Shown here piece after piece: positions 13,857-21,568 of a stretch of DNA of 21,568 nt; position 1 is the first letter of the stretch, and each line of letters opens with the position of its first letter. The DNA is from an uncultured Actinomycetes bacterium (GTDB lineage: Bacteria > Actinomycetota > Actinomycetes > Nanopelagicales > Nanopelagicaceae), in the NCBI GenBank assembly GCA_903832395.1, contig CAILBF010000190.1:1-21568 (forward strand), read 5' to 3'. The notes under the pieces are model-generated. The model saw only the letters and a program-made list of their open reading frames with translations. It did not search any database and had not been told where the DNA came from. Position numbers and translations under genes: made by a program.

Positions 13857-15113
13857 TTAGAGCCTTCCAAAATATTTTTGTGCGCCAATTATTCCAGCTA
13901 CTAAAGCATCACAATCGCTTTCATCATTGTAAAGATATAGAGATGCGCGTGTAGTTGCAGGAACATCCATCCTTTTTGCAAGCGGCCACGCACAATGTTG
14001 ACCAGTGCGAACTGCAATACCTTGGCTATCTAAAAATTGACCAATGTCATGTGGATGAATATCGGCTACGGTGAAAGAGACTGCGCTGCCACGATTGTCG
14101 GTGTCGGAAGGTCCCACAATTCTTAACTCTTCAATCGCTTTCAATCTCTCTAAAAGATAACCCGTCAGTGCGAGTTCATGCGTGTGTACGTTACCCATGC
14201 CGAGATTAGTTAAATACTCTAAAGCCGCCCCAAGACCAACGGCTTGGGCCATGTTAGGAACTCCCGCTTCAAATTTTTGAGGAACGGGTGCCCACGTTGC
14301 AGTAGTCATGGTGACCATTTCAATCATCGAACCACCAAAGAGAAATGGTGGAAGTTCTTGCAGGAGCGCAGAGCGTCCCCATAAAACTCCAATTCCTGTT
14401 GGGCCTAGCGCCTTGTGTCCAGAGAAAACTAGAAAATCTATCCCAAGAGCTTTTACATCTATCGGCATGTGCGGCGCTGATTGACATGCATCTAAAATTA
14501 CGACGGCGCCGACTTCATGGGCACGAGCAACAATCTCCTCTAACGGGTTAATAGTTCCTAGAACATTAGATTGATGAGTGAGTGCGACTATTTTGGTATT
14601 TGATGTGATCACATCGTTGATTGAAGTTAAATCCAAACGAGCATCTGCGGTCACGCCAAACCACGCTAGTTGCGCACGAGTTCGGGTAGCTAACTGTTGC
14701 CAAGGAACCAGATTGGAGTGGTGCTCCATCTCTGTAACCACAATGCGATCGCCCGAATTAAGGGCAAAGCGATTGCCAATGGGCGCATTACCCATTGCAT
14801 ATGCCAGTAAGTTCAGTGACTCGGTTGCCGATTTGGTGAAGACAATTTCACTAGTCCCGCCTGGAGCACGTAGGAATTTACCTACAATTTCACGGGCACC
14901 CTCATACGCATCGGTGGCCTCTTCGGCTAATTGATGCACCCCGCGATGAGCTGCTGAGTTATGAAATCTGTAGAAATTACTTTCGGCCTCAATGACGGCG
15001 TTAGGTTTTTGACTAGTGGCACCACTGTCTAAGTAGATAAGTTTTTTTCCGTCGCGAACAGTACGTTCAAAGATTGGAAAATCTTTACGTATCTGCGTGG
15101 CGGAAAACGACAT
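13857..15113 (-). CDS. sufS: cysteine desulfurase SufS
   Basis: PLP-dependent enzyme that releases sulfur from cysteine for Fe-S assembly, cytosolic. The 418 residues contain the class II desulfurase features: YLDSGATSQKP near the start (27-37), THQSNVLGTINP (179-190), DACQSAPH (208-215), the PLP-binding Lys234 in SGHK and the catalytic Cys374 in RTGQHCAWP. His131 in the EMEHHSN segment stacks on PLP. Six bases separate it from sufC upstream; sufU follows after one base. The pairing with SufU rather than SufE matches Gram-positive systems. Confidence 0.97.
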   Translation of the reverse strand: MSFSATQIRKDFPIFERTVRDGKKLIYLDSGATSQKPNAVIEAESNFYRFHNSAAHRGVHQLAEEATDAYEGAREIVGKFLRAPGGTSEIVFTKSATESLNLLAYAMGNAPIGNRFALNSGDRIVVTEMEHHSNLVPWQQLATRTRAQLAWFGVTADARLDLTSINDVITSNTKIVALTHQSNVLGTINPLEEIVARAHEVGAVVILDACQSAPHMPIDVKALGIDFLVFSGHKALGPTGIGVLWGRSALLQELPPFLFGGSMIEMVTMTTATWAPVPQKFEAGVPNMAQAVGLGAALEYLTNLGMGNVHTHELALTGYLLERLKAIEELRIVGPSDTDNRGSAVSFTVADIHPHDIGQFLDSQGIAVRTGQHCAWPLAKRMDVPATTRASLYLYNDESDCDALVAGIIGAQKYFGRL

Positions 15114-15119
15114 ACTTTC

Positions 15120-15872
15120 TTACTTGCTCACATAATCTGCATAACCGTTGGCCTCTAGCTTGTCGGCCAAATCAGGTCCACCCTCTTCAACGATGTGACC
15201 ATTAGCAAAAACGTGAACGAAATCTGGCTTGATGTACTTCAAGATTCGCGTGTAGTGAGTAATAAGAAGTACGCCTAAGTTATTGTTCTCCTTAGCACGG
15301 TTCACGCCTTCGGAGACAATACGGAGAGCATCGACATCTAAGCCTGAATCCGTCTCATCCAAGATTGCAATTTTTGGCTTTAGAAGTTCGAGTTGCATAA
15401 TTTCATGACGCTTTTTTTCTCCGCCAGAAAAACCTTCGTTAACATTTCTTGAGGCAAATGATGGATCCATATTTAACGCCTCCATCGCCTCCTTTACTTC
15501 GCCAACCCATGTGCGCAGCTTTGGGGCCTCGCCACGAAGTGCGGTAGCTGCTGTTCGAAGGAAGTTAGAGACTGAGACGCCAGGTACTTCAACTGGGTAC
15601 TGCATAGCAAGGAAGAGTCCGGCCTTAGCGCGCTCGTCCACGGTCATGGCTAGAACATCGGCGCCATCGAGTGTGACTGAACCACCAACAATTGTGTACT
15701 TTGGGTGACCGGCAATTGAATAGGCCAGTGTTGATTTACCGGAGCCATTTGGACCCATGATCGCGTGAGTTTCACCCGACTTAATTGTCAGATCAACTCC
15801 CTTAAGAATATCTACCGCGCCATTTTCAGTGTTAACACTGACTTGTAGGTTGCGAATTTCTAGTGTGCTCAT
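15120..15872 (-). CDS. sufC: Fe-S assembly ATPase SufC
   Basis: Soluble ABC-type ATPase of the SufBCD scaffold complex, 250 residues. Walker A is GPNGSGKST (40-48), the signature is the SufC-specific FSGGEKKRHEIMQ, and Walker B is IAILDETDSGLDVDALR; the switch histidine lies in LLITHYTRI. No membrane segments are present, which together with the signature separates it from transporters. Gap of 16 bases to the Rieske gene upstream. Confidence 0.97.
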   Translation of the reverse strand: MSTLEIRNLQVSVNTENGAVDILKGVDLTIKSGETHAIMGPNGSGKSTLAYSIAGHPKYTIVGGSVTLDGADVLAMTVDERAKAGLFLAMQYPVEVPGVSVSNFLRTAATALRGEAPKLRTWVGEVKEAMEALNMDPSFASRNVNEGFSGGEKKRHEIMQLELLKPKIAILDETDSGLDVDALRIVSEGVNRAKENNNLGVLLITHYTRILKYIKPDFVHVFANGHIVEEGGPDLADKLEANGYADYVSK

Positions 15873-15888
15873 TGTTTTCTCTTCTCTC

Positions 15889-16185
15889 TTAAATCTCTAC
15901 CGTGACGGAATTTGCTTCGATTCTTACTGGATACGTCTTAACTGCAATATTTGCTGGCAGTGTGAGGGCTGCTCCTGTGCGCAAATCAAACTCGGCGCCG
16001 TGTAACCAGCATTCGATTTTGAAATCGCTGACATCGCCCTCAGAAAGTGAGGCCTCTGAATGGGTACAGACATCATCGATAGCAAATACTTCGTCGCCCA
16101 CGCGCGTCACACAGATAGTTTTATCGCCCTTTTCGAGTTTGACTGGCTTGCCACTCTGCAGTTGATCTAACTGAAAATCCGCCAC
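15889..16185 (-). CDS. Rieske-type [2Fe-2S] ferredoxin within the suf operon
   Basis: Small soluble electron-transfer protein of 98 residues. The Rieske ligands are Cys40 and His42 (CTH) and Cys59 and His62 (CWLH), with the usual spacing and the following GAEFDLRTG segment. It resembles the ferredoxin subunit of ring-hydroxylating dioxygenases. Here it lies between sufD and sufC, a position also seen in other actinobacterial suf operons, so it may serve electron supply for cluster assembly or act as an early client; that role is inference. The start codon is GTG (16185-16183), directly abutting the sufD TAA. Confidence 0.92.
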   Translation of the reverse strand: MADFQLDQLQSGKPVKLEKGDKTICVTRVGDEVFAIDDVCTHSEASLSEGDVSDFKIECWLHGAEFDLRTGAALTLPANIAVKTYPVRIEANSVTVEI

Positions 16186-17268
16186 TTAAGCACCTGCCTT
16201 TTCGAGCTCGGCATCAATTCGATTCATTAAACGCTCTTGAATACTCTCGTTGCCAATCTCAGTAATAATCTCATTAAAGAAACCGCGAACAACTAAACGT
16301 CGAGCATTCTCCAAAGTAATTCCGCGTGACATTAAGTAGAAAAGCTGCTCATCATCGAAGCGGCCAGTTGTGCTTGCATGGCCAGCGCCAACGATCTCGC
16401 CGGTTTCAATCTCCAAATTAGGTACAGAATCGGCGCGCGCACCATCACTTAAGAGCAAGTTGCGATTTAGCTCGTATGTATCGGTGCCCTCGGCAACTGC
16501 ACGGATTAATACATCGCCAATCCAAACCGTGTGAGCATCTCTTCCGGCAAGTGCTCCTTTGAAGTTCACGCGAGATTTAGCGTTAGGAACTGCATGATCT
16601 ACGTGCATGCGGTGCTCAAAGAATTGTCCAGCGGTTGCGAAGTAAACTCCAAGAAGTTCAACTGAGCCACCAGGTGCGATGAATTCAACGGTTGGCAGAA
16701 TTCGAACAACATCGCCACCGACAGTGACGGTAATCGACTTATAGTGTGCGTCCTTATCGACTACTGCATGGTGGCGAGCGGTGTAAACACTCTTCGAATC
16801 AAACTCCTGGAGAGTGATGAACTTGAGTGATGATCCAGGTGCTAGCGAGATCTCTAAATCCTCGGCCAAAATCGTATCCCCTGTGTTTTCAACAACCACG
16901 GTTGCCACAGCGTGAACACCTAACGAAATGCGAACTCGTGAAAGTTCAGCGGTATCGAGTGCACCAAGGCTGCGTCCTAGGAAAATTGGCTCAGAGAGTT
17001 CAGTGTTAGCAGAAATAGATAAGTGGGCGACTTCGCCAGATAAGCCACGAATTCGCTCAATGATGACGTCATCACTGCTTGCAAGCGGTTCGAGATTTTC
17101 ACGGGTGAAAGTAACGCCTTGAGGCAAAGCCGATTTAGAAACTAGTGATGCGCGATCGCCCACTACTGCTAATCCATCGTGCAAGCCGCGAAGACGTTTG
17201 AGCGGAGTAAATCGCCAAGCCTCTTCGCGCCCAGTTGGAGTTAAGTAATTACTTGTTAAAAGAGACAT
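16186..17268 (-). CDS. sufD: Fe-S assembly scaffold protein SufD
   Basis: Partner of SufB in the SufBC2D scaffold, 360 residues. The N-terminal GREEAWRFTPLKRL segment (13-26) is typical of SufD. The central region forms the right-handed beta-helix, and the C-terminal core has GAGHASTTGRFDDEQLFYLMSRGI, with the conserved histidine that interacts with SufB. The gene shares one base with the sufB stop (TAATG) and abuts the Rieske GTG, implying tight translational coupling through the operon. Confidence 0.95.
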   Translation of the reverse strand: MSLLTSNYLTPTGREEAWRFTPLKRLRGLHDGLAVVGDRASLVSKSALPQGVTFTRENLEPLASSDDVIIERIRGLSGEVAHLSISANTELSEPIFLGRSLGALDTAELSRVRISLGVHAVATVVVENTGDTILAEDLEISLAPGSSLKFITLQEFDSKSVYTARHHAVVDKDAHYKSITVTVGGDVVRILPTVEFIAPGGSVELLGVYFATAGQFFEHRMHVDHAVPNAKSRVNFKGALAGRDAHTVWIGDVLIRAVAEGTDTYELNRNLLLSDGARADSVPNLEIETGEIVGAGHASTTGRFDDEQLFYLMSRGITLENARRLVVRGFFNEIITEIGNESIQERLMNRIDAELEKAGA

Positions 17269-18677
17269 TAACCAACTGCGCCTTCCATTTGAAGTTCAAT
17301 AAGACGATTGAGCTCAAGGGCGTACTCCATAGGAAGTTCGCGCGCGATTGGTTCGATGAAGCCACGGACAATCATGGCCATTGCTTCATCCTCAGTTAAA
17401 CCTCGTGACATTAGATAGAAAAGTTGGTCATCGCTGATCTTCGAAACCGTCGCTTCGTGACCCATCGATACATCATCTTCGCGAATATCGACGTACGGAT
17501 AAGTATCTGATCGAGAAATTGTGTCGACAAGAAGTGCATCACACTTAACGGTGCTCTTTGAGTGATGGGCGCCTTCTTGAACTTGAACAAGTCCGCGGTA
17601 TGACGTACGACCGCCATTACGGGCCACAGATTTAGAGATTACCGATGAAGATGTGTATGGAGCGGCGTGAACCATCTTTGCACCGGAGTCTTGGTGTTGA
17701 CCCTCCCCCGCAAAAGCTAGAGACAGAGTTTCACCCTTTGCATGTGGACCCATCAAAAAGATTGCTGGGTACTTCATTGTTACCTTTGAGCCGATGTTTC
17801 CATCTACCCACTCCATCGTTGCGCCTTCAGCACATGTTGCGCGCTTAGTAACTAAGTTGTAAACGTTGTTAGACCAGTTTTGAATCGTTGTATAGCGCAC
17901 GCGTGCACCCTTTTTAACGATAATTTCAACGACTGCAGAGTGAAGTGAGTCCGACTTATAGATAGGTGCAGTACAGCCTTCAACATAGTGAATGTATGAA
18001 TCTTCATCGGCAATGATTAGAGTGCGCTCGAATTGACCCATGTTTTCGGTGTTAATGCGGAAATATGCCTGTAAAGGAATCTCAACATGGACGCCCTTAG
18101 GCACATAGATAAACGAACCGCCTGACCACACAGAAGTGTTAAGAGCTGCGAACTTATTATCGCCAACTGGAATTACCGTTGCGAAATACTCTTTAAACAA
18201 CTCTGGGTGCTCTTTGAGGGCAGTATCGGTATCAAGGAAAATAACACCTTGCGCCGCTAGATCCTCGCGAATTGAATGGTAGACAACCTCTGACTCATAT
18301 TGAGCGGCAACGCCTGATACTAAACGCTGCTTTTCGGCCTCTGGAATTCCAAGACGATCATACGTATTTTTAATCTCTTCTGGCAGGTCATCCCACGTCG
18401 CAGCTTGCTTCTCAGTTGAGCGCACGAAGTACTTAATTGTGTCAAAGAAAATGCCTGATAAATCTGAGCCCCATGTAGGCATTGGCTTTTTTTCAAAGAG
18501 CGCTAAACCTTTCAAACGCAAATCCAGCATCCACTGTGGCTCTGACTTCTTTTCCGAGATGTCTCGAACAACATCCTCGTTAATTCCGCGACGGGCATTA
18601 GTGCCGACCTCACTCTTATCCGACCAGCCGTATTCGTAATTTCCGAGGCCTTCGAGTTCTGGATGTGCGATTGTCAT
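17268..18677 (-). CDS. sufB: Fe-S assembly scaffold protein SufB
   Basis: Main scaffold on which the nascent Fe-S cluster is built, 469 residues, full length for the family. Seen: the N-terminal LEGLGNYEYGW, the WSGGSFIYVPKGVHVEIPLQAYFRIN block, the beta-helix region with YVEGCTAPIYKSDSLHSAVVEI, and the C-terminal DTYPYVDIREDD...MGHEATVSKISDDQLFYLMSRG segment, whose histidine and glutamate lie at the SufB-SufD interface. Serine rather than cysteine precedes DTYPY, as is usual in Gram-positive SufB. The ATG overlaps the sufR TGA (ATGA). Confidence 0.97.
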   Translation of the reverse strand: MTIAHPELEGLGNYEYGWSDKSEVGTNARRGINEDVVRDISEKKSEPQWMLDLRLKGLALFEKKPMPTWGSDLSGIFFDTIKYFVRSTEKQAATWDDLPEEIKNTYDRLGIPEAEKQRLVSGVAAQYESEVVYHSIREDLAAQGVIFLDTDTALKEHPELFKEYFATVIPVGDNKFAALNTSVWSGGSFIYVPKGVHVEIPLQAYFRINTENMGQFERTLIIADEDSYIHYVEGCTAPIYKSDSLHSAVVEIIVKKGARVRYTTIQNWSNNVYNLVTKRATCAEGATMEWVDGNIGSKVTMKYPAIFLMGPHAKGETLSLAFAGEGQHQDSGAKMVHAAPYTSSSVISKSVARNGGRTSYRGLVQVQEGAHHSKSTVKCDALLVDTISRSDTYPYVDIREDDVSMGHEATVSKISDDQLFYLMSRGLTEDEAMAMIVRGFIEPIARELPMEYALELNRLIELQMEGAVG

Positions 18678-19363
18678 GCACGTACCTTTCCGTTAGTGGA
18701 ACTAGATTGTGGTGTTGGAATAAAAGTTGTACAGACACCATCGCCATGTGCGATCGTTGCAAGACGTTGAACGTGAGTTCCGAGTAAACGCGAAAGCGCT
18801 TCCGTCTCGGCTTCGCAGAGTTGTGGAAATTCAGATGCCACGTGTGCAATTGGACAGTGGTGTTGGCATAACTCTTCACCCAATGGACGCGATTGGATGC
18901 TGGCGGCATAACCTTGCTGTGTTAAAAATTCGGCAAGGGCGACGCTCTTCTTGGATTTCTTCGAGATTGCAATCGCAGCTTGGCGTTCGATATCTTCGGC
19001 GCGGTTATTAGCAAACGCGCTCACTAAATGATCGCCCAACTGGGCCGACATAAATTTAAGCGCCGAGACTGCCAAGTCATCATATGAATGTTCAAATTTT
19101 TGGCGTCCGGAATCCGACATGAGAAATACTTTTGATGGCCGACCACGACCTCGACTAAGGGCGGCATGTGGTTCGCGCGCTTCAAGAACTCCATCTGCGA
19201 CGAGCAAATCTAAGTGTCGGCGAATGCCAGCGGGCGTTAGGCCTAAACGGCTGGCAAGAGTGGCCGCACTCGAAGGTCCATTTTCAAGAATTGACCGAGC
19301 GACGAGGTCGCGAGTGCGCGGATCCTCACTCTTAGCAGCCTTGAGGCGCTGGTCTATTTTCAC
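18674..19363 (-). CDS. sufR: SufR-type Fe-S-sensing transcriptional regulator
   Basis: Winged-helix repressor of the suf operon. From the GTG at 19363 it has 229 residues. An ArsR/MarR-like helix-turn-helix lies at about 25-75 (SAATLASRLGLTPAGIRRHLDLLVADGVL), then the basic wing SRGRGRPSKVF. In the C-terminal part four cysteines (166, 170, 183, 211; CQHHCP, FPQLC, GDGVC) would bind an Fe-S cluster, the pattern of actinobacterial SufR. A longer frame from TTG (19411) adds 16 residues. It is disfavoured because it would run through the palindromic operator, and CACAAT ends six bases before the GTG. The gene overlaps sufB by four bases, so regulator and operon are cotranscribed and probably autorepressed. 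Confidence 0.94.
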   Translation of the reverse strand: MKIDQRLKAAKSEDPRTRDLVARSILENGPSSAATLASRLGLTPAGIRRHLDLLVADGVLEAREPHAALSRGRGRPSKVFLMSDSGRQKFEHSYDDLAVSALKFMSAQLGDHLVSAFANNRAEDIERQAAIAISKKSKKSVALAEFLTQQGYAASIQSRPLGEELCQHHCPIAHVASEFPQLCEAETEALSRLLGTHVQRLATIAHGDGVCTTFIPTPQSSSTNGKVRA

Positions 19364-19369
19364 AACAGT

Positions 19370-19392
19370 ATTGTGTCGTAATTCGACACAAT
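19370..19392. promoter_or_regulatory. perfect palindrome, probable SufR operator
   Basis: Arms ATTGTGTCG (19370-19378) and CGACACAAT (19384-19392) form a perfect 9-base inverted repeat around the 5-base spacer TAATT. A second, overlapping inverted repeat CACAA-N5-TTGTG lies at 19361-19375. The left arm contains the CACAAT that could be the sufR -10, so a protein bound here would block sufR transcription. It lies between sufR and ctaA and might affect both. Protein identity is inferred from position. Confidence 0.7.
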
Positions 19393-19425
19393 TGGCCACT
19401 TCAACCCCCAAGCCACGCTGGGCAA

Positions 19426-19431
19426 TAGGGT
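19426..19431 (+). promoter_or_regulatory. putative -10 element of ctaA-tkt
   Basis: TAGGGT ends six bases before the second ATG of the ctaA frame (19438) and directly abuts the first ATG (19432). This spacing suggests transcription starts at 19438. No clear -35 is visible. Confidence 0.4.
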
Positions 19432-19437
19432 ATGGCC

Positions 19438-20325
19438 ATGAGTAAATCTGCCGATCTAGCTACGCGGGTTCTCTCCCCGGCCACTGCCATCCTCCTCTTT
19501 CTTCAGGGAGCCCTTGTCGTAACTGGCGGCGCGGTCCGCCTTACGGGCTCAGGCCTTGGCTGCCCTACGTGGCCACAATGCACTCCCGGCTCCTATGTTC
19601 CCGTGGCCGGTCAGATTCAAGGCCAAGTGCATGCATGGATTGAATTTGGGAATCGACTCATTACTTTCGTTCTTGTCATTGCAGCCTTACTAACTCTCAT
19701 TGCCGTTCTGCGAAGCGGTAGAAGAGATCTGCGAATTCTTGCGGTCGGTCAATTTCTTGGAATTTTTGGGCAGGGAGTTTTGGGCGGCATTACCGTCCTA
19801 ACGCATCTGAATCCAATCTCAGTTGCAAGTCATTTCTTACTATCGATAATTTTAATTGCCGCAGCGACTTCACTCTTCACGCGTCGACATACACCTGCGA
19901 TTAAGAAACTTTCGGAGCTTGCGCCAGATATTTTCTCGCGTGCCCACGTTTCGCTCTCTGCTTTAGTTCTTGTTTTCGGAACTGTCGTCACCGGCTCAGG
20001 CCCACATGCCGGTGATATCAATGCACCTCGACTCCACATAAAAATACAAACGGCGGCGTTAATTCATGGAAGCGCAGTTGTACTTTTACTACTTCTTACC
20101 CTTGCTTTCTATCTATCTAAGCAAACCAGTCCTGCGACTAAGAAATTACTCACAATTTTTGCTCTCATCTCTTTGGCTCAAGGTTTAATTGGTTTGATTC
20201 AATATTTACAAGGCGTACCGGAACTTCTCGTCGCTACGCATTTAGCTGGATCTACGTTGGTTTGGATTGCTGCTTGGAGAGTGTGGTTATCGGTTCAACG
20301 AGAAGAAATGGGACACGCGAAATGA
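19438..20325 (+). CDS. ctaA: heme A synthase CtaA
   Basis: Membrane monooxygenase that converts heme O to heme A for cytochrome c oxidase. About 295 residues and eight membrane helices. Seen: TGGAVRLTGSGLGCPTWPQC, the family signature with the cysteine pair in the first outer loop; His in QVHAWIEFGNRLI; His in the LTHLNPISVASHF region; HGSAV in the second half; and VATHLAGS with the last heme ligand. The two-fold internal repeat is visible in the spacing of these histidines. The frame also has an ATG at 19432; 19438 is preferred from the -10 spacing. It is divergent from sufR and overlaps the transketolase ATG by four bases. ctaB, often found next to it, is absent here. Confidence 0.94.
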   Translation: MSKSADLATRVLSPATAILLFLQGALVVTGGAVRLTGSGLGCPTWPQCTPGSYVPVAGQIQGQVHAWIEFGNRLITFVLVIAALLTLIAVLRSGRRDLRILAVGQFLGIFGQGVLGGITVLTHLNPISVASHFLLSIILIAAATSLFTRRHTPAIKKLSELAPDIFSRAHVSLSALVLVFGTVVTGSGPHAGDINAPRLHIKIQTAALIHGSAVVLLLLLTLAFYLSKQTSPATKKLLTIFALISLAQGLIGLIQYLQGVPELLVATHLAGSTLVWIAAWRVWLSVQREEMGHAK

Positions 20326-21568
20326 GCACTATTTCAGGTTGGTCTGAGCTCGATGATCGAGCGATTGCTTACGCGCGGGCTTTAGCCGCCGATGCCGTTC
20401 AAAAAGTTGGCAACGGTCACCCAGGTACTGCAATGTCGCTTGCCCCAGTTGCCTATCTGTTATTTCAACGTCATTTAGTTCATGACCCAGCTGACCCACA
20501 GTGGCTCGGACGGGATCGATTTATTCTCTCGTGCGGACATTCATCACTAACGCTGTACACGCAACTTTTCTACAGTGGTTATGGTCTCGAGATGAAGGAT
20601 CTGCAAAGCTTTAGAACATGGGGTTCATTGACTCCAGGCCATCCTGAGTTTGGACATACTGCCGGTGTTGAAATGACTACGGGTCCCCTTGGTCAAGGTG
20701 TTGCAACTGCAGTTGGAATGGCCATGGCAGCGCGTTATGAACGTGGATTACTGGATCCGACGTCTGCCAAATCAATCTTTGATCATTCGATCTGGGTTAT
20801 TTGTTCCGACGGTGATTTACAAGAGGGCGTAAGCGCCGAAGCCTCTTCTCTTGCCGGAACTCAGGAACTCGGTAATCTCAATATTATTTACGACGATAAT
20901 CGAATCTCCATTGAAGGCGATACACATAATGCCTTCACTGAAGATGTTTCTATGCGCTATCGGGCGTATGGCTGGCACGTTATTGATGTCGCCGCTGCCG
21001 CCGATGGAAACGTCGATATTGCTGCCCTAGATACCGCGATGACTGCCGCAAAGGCCGAAACCACTAAGCCAAGCTTGATTCGCTTAAAAACGGTTATCGC
21101 TTGGCCTGCACCTAATCTTCGTGGCACAGGTAAGTCGCATGGTTCGGCATTGGGAGATGAAGAGATCGCCGCAACGAAAACTCTTCTCGGTTTAAACCCC
21201 GAAGAAAAATTTGCTATGCCAGATGAGGTTTTAGCGCACGTGCGTAAAGTAAAGACCCGTGGCGCTTCACTTCGCGCAACATGGGATTTAGAGTTTGCAA
21301 AGTGGCGCGATGCCAACACAGCACAAGCTGCGCTACTGCAACGTCTTCGCTCTCGATCACTTCCGGCTAACTGGGATTCAGCAATTCCAGTATTTGCTCC
21401 TGGAAAAGATATTGCAACACGCGCCGCATCTGGCGATGTTATTAATGCAATCGCCCAAACTCTGCCTGAACTATGGGGCGGCTCTGCCGATCTAGCTGGA
21501 TCTAATAACACAAGCATCGAAGGCGGCGGATCTTTTCTTCCCGCAACAAGTGCAATCAAAGGCGCTAA
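20322..21568 (+). CDS. tkt: transketolase (3' end beyond window)
   Basis: Thiamine-diphosphate enzyme of the pentose phosphate pathway, transferring two-carbon units. 415 codons are open to the window edge, about 60 percent of the usual length near 690. The ThDP domain shows VGNGHPGTAMSLAPVAYLLF (29-48), the CGHSS segment (71-75), TTGPLGQGVATAVGMA (119-134) and the ThDP motif CSDGDLQEG (161-169) ending in the DDN at 191-193. SDGD in place of the textbook GDG occurs in other actinobacterial transketolases. The start overlaps the ctaA TGA (ATGA). The second (pyrimidine) domain begins near residue 355 and is truncated by the window, not by mutation. Confidence 0.95.
   Translation, partial: MSTISGWSELDDRAIAYARALAADAVQKVGNGHPGTAMSLAPVAYLLFQRHLVHDPADPQWLGRDRFILSCGHSSLTLYTQLFYSGYGLEMKDLQSFRTWGSLTPGHPEFGHTAGVEMTTGPLGQGVATAVGMAMAARYERGLLDPTSAKSIFDHSIWVICSDGDLQEGVSAEASSLAGTQELGNLNIIYDDNRISIEGDTHNAFTEDVSMRYRAYGWHVIDVAAAADGNVDIAALDTAMTAAKAETTKPSLIRLKTVIAWPAPNLRGTGKSHGSALGDEEIAATKTLLGLNPEEKFAMPDEVLAHVRKVKTRGASLRATWDLEFAKWRDANTAQAALLQRLRSRSLPANWDSAIPVFAPGKDIATRAASGDVINAIAQTLPELWGGSADLAGSNNTSIEGGGSFLPATSAIKGA

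Noticed and set aside
17430..17530. Missing cysteine near the SufB C-terminus as a defect
   Set aside because: Gram-positive SufB proteins commonly lack the cysteine seen in E. coli at this place; the rest of the core is intact.
20482..20490. Transketolase SDGD in place of GDG taken as loss of the ThDP site
   Set aside because: The aspartate and the downstream asparagine are kept, and the same SDGD variant is found in other actinobacterial transketolases; position of the motif is near 20802-20816.
20957..21559. 200-residue minus-strand open frame
   Set aside because: It lies wholly opposite the transketolase frame, which has clear ThDP motifs; the antisense product is low-complexity and unrecognisable.

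Overview
The window looks like a compact chromosomal segment of a free-living, moderate-GC actinobacterium. The base composition is well below that of Streptomyces or Mycobacterium. The gene content fits the streamlined freshwater lineage Nanopelagicales (acI: Planktophila/Nanopelagicus-like), but that assignment is inference from gene order, protein style and composition. Actinobacterial hallmarks are the fabG-fabI pair arranged like mabA-inhA, a suf operon headed by a SufR-type repressor with an embedded Rieske ferredoxin and ending in sufU and a SufT-like gene, ctaA divergent from sufR, and the order infC-rpmI-rplT-TrmH methyltransferase-pheS-pheT-argC. No mobile element, tRNA, rRNA or CRISPR array is visible, and no stretch above 300 bases lacks a gene.

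Layout. Positions 1-3009 hold the minus-strand arginine genes argC-argJ-argB-(argD), joined by 4-base stop/start overlaps; argD continues off the left edge. Positions 3007-8460 hold the minus-strand translation block pheT, pheS, a TrmH-family RNA methyltransferase, rplT, rpmI and infC. Ahead of infC is a roughly 220-base structured leader. Positions 8679-10154 hold fabI and fabG (fatty-acid elongation), also minus. A divergent 74-base promoter region then separates fabG from a plus-strand pair, a DUF3099 small membrane protein and SURF1. SURF1 runs tail-to-tail into a minus-strand ABC exporter (11187-13058), with a 21-base overlap. Positions 13083-19363 hold the minus-strand sufR-sufB-sufD-Rieske-sufC-sufS-sufU-sufT run. 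From 19438 the plus strand carries ctaA, overlapping the start of a transketolase gene that runs off the right edge.

How the parts connect. The suf genes build Fe-S clusters under an Fe-S-sensing repressor. CtaA (heme A) and SURF1 serve cytochrome oxidase assembly. FabG/FabI perform the two reductive steps of FAS-II. The translation block couples IF3, L35, L20 and Phe-tRNA synthetase.

The regulatory sequences are the most interesting part. (i) The infC leader contains a 12-base-pair helix that would bury the infC Shine-Dalgarno sequence, competing pairings, a hairpin carrying a stretch resembling the 23S rRNA GTPase-associated centre, and an apparent GTC start codon. (ii) Two phased ARG-box-like operators sit over the argC promoter. 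(iii) A perfect 9-base-arm palindrome sits over the sufR start. (iv) TANNNT -10 motifs recur 6-7 bases before start codons, suggesting widespread leaderless transcription. No clearly new multi-gene system was found; the infC leader is the best candidate for something undescribed.
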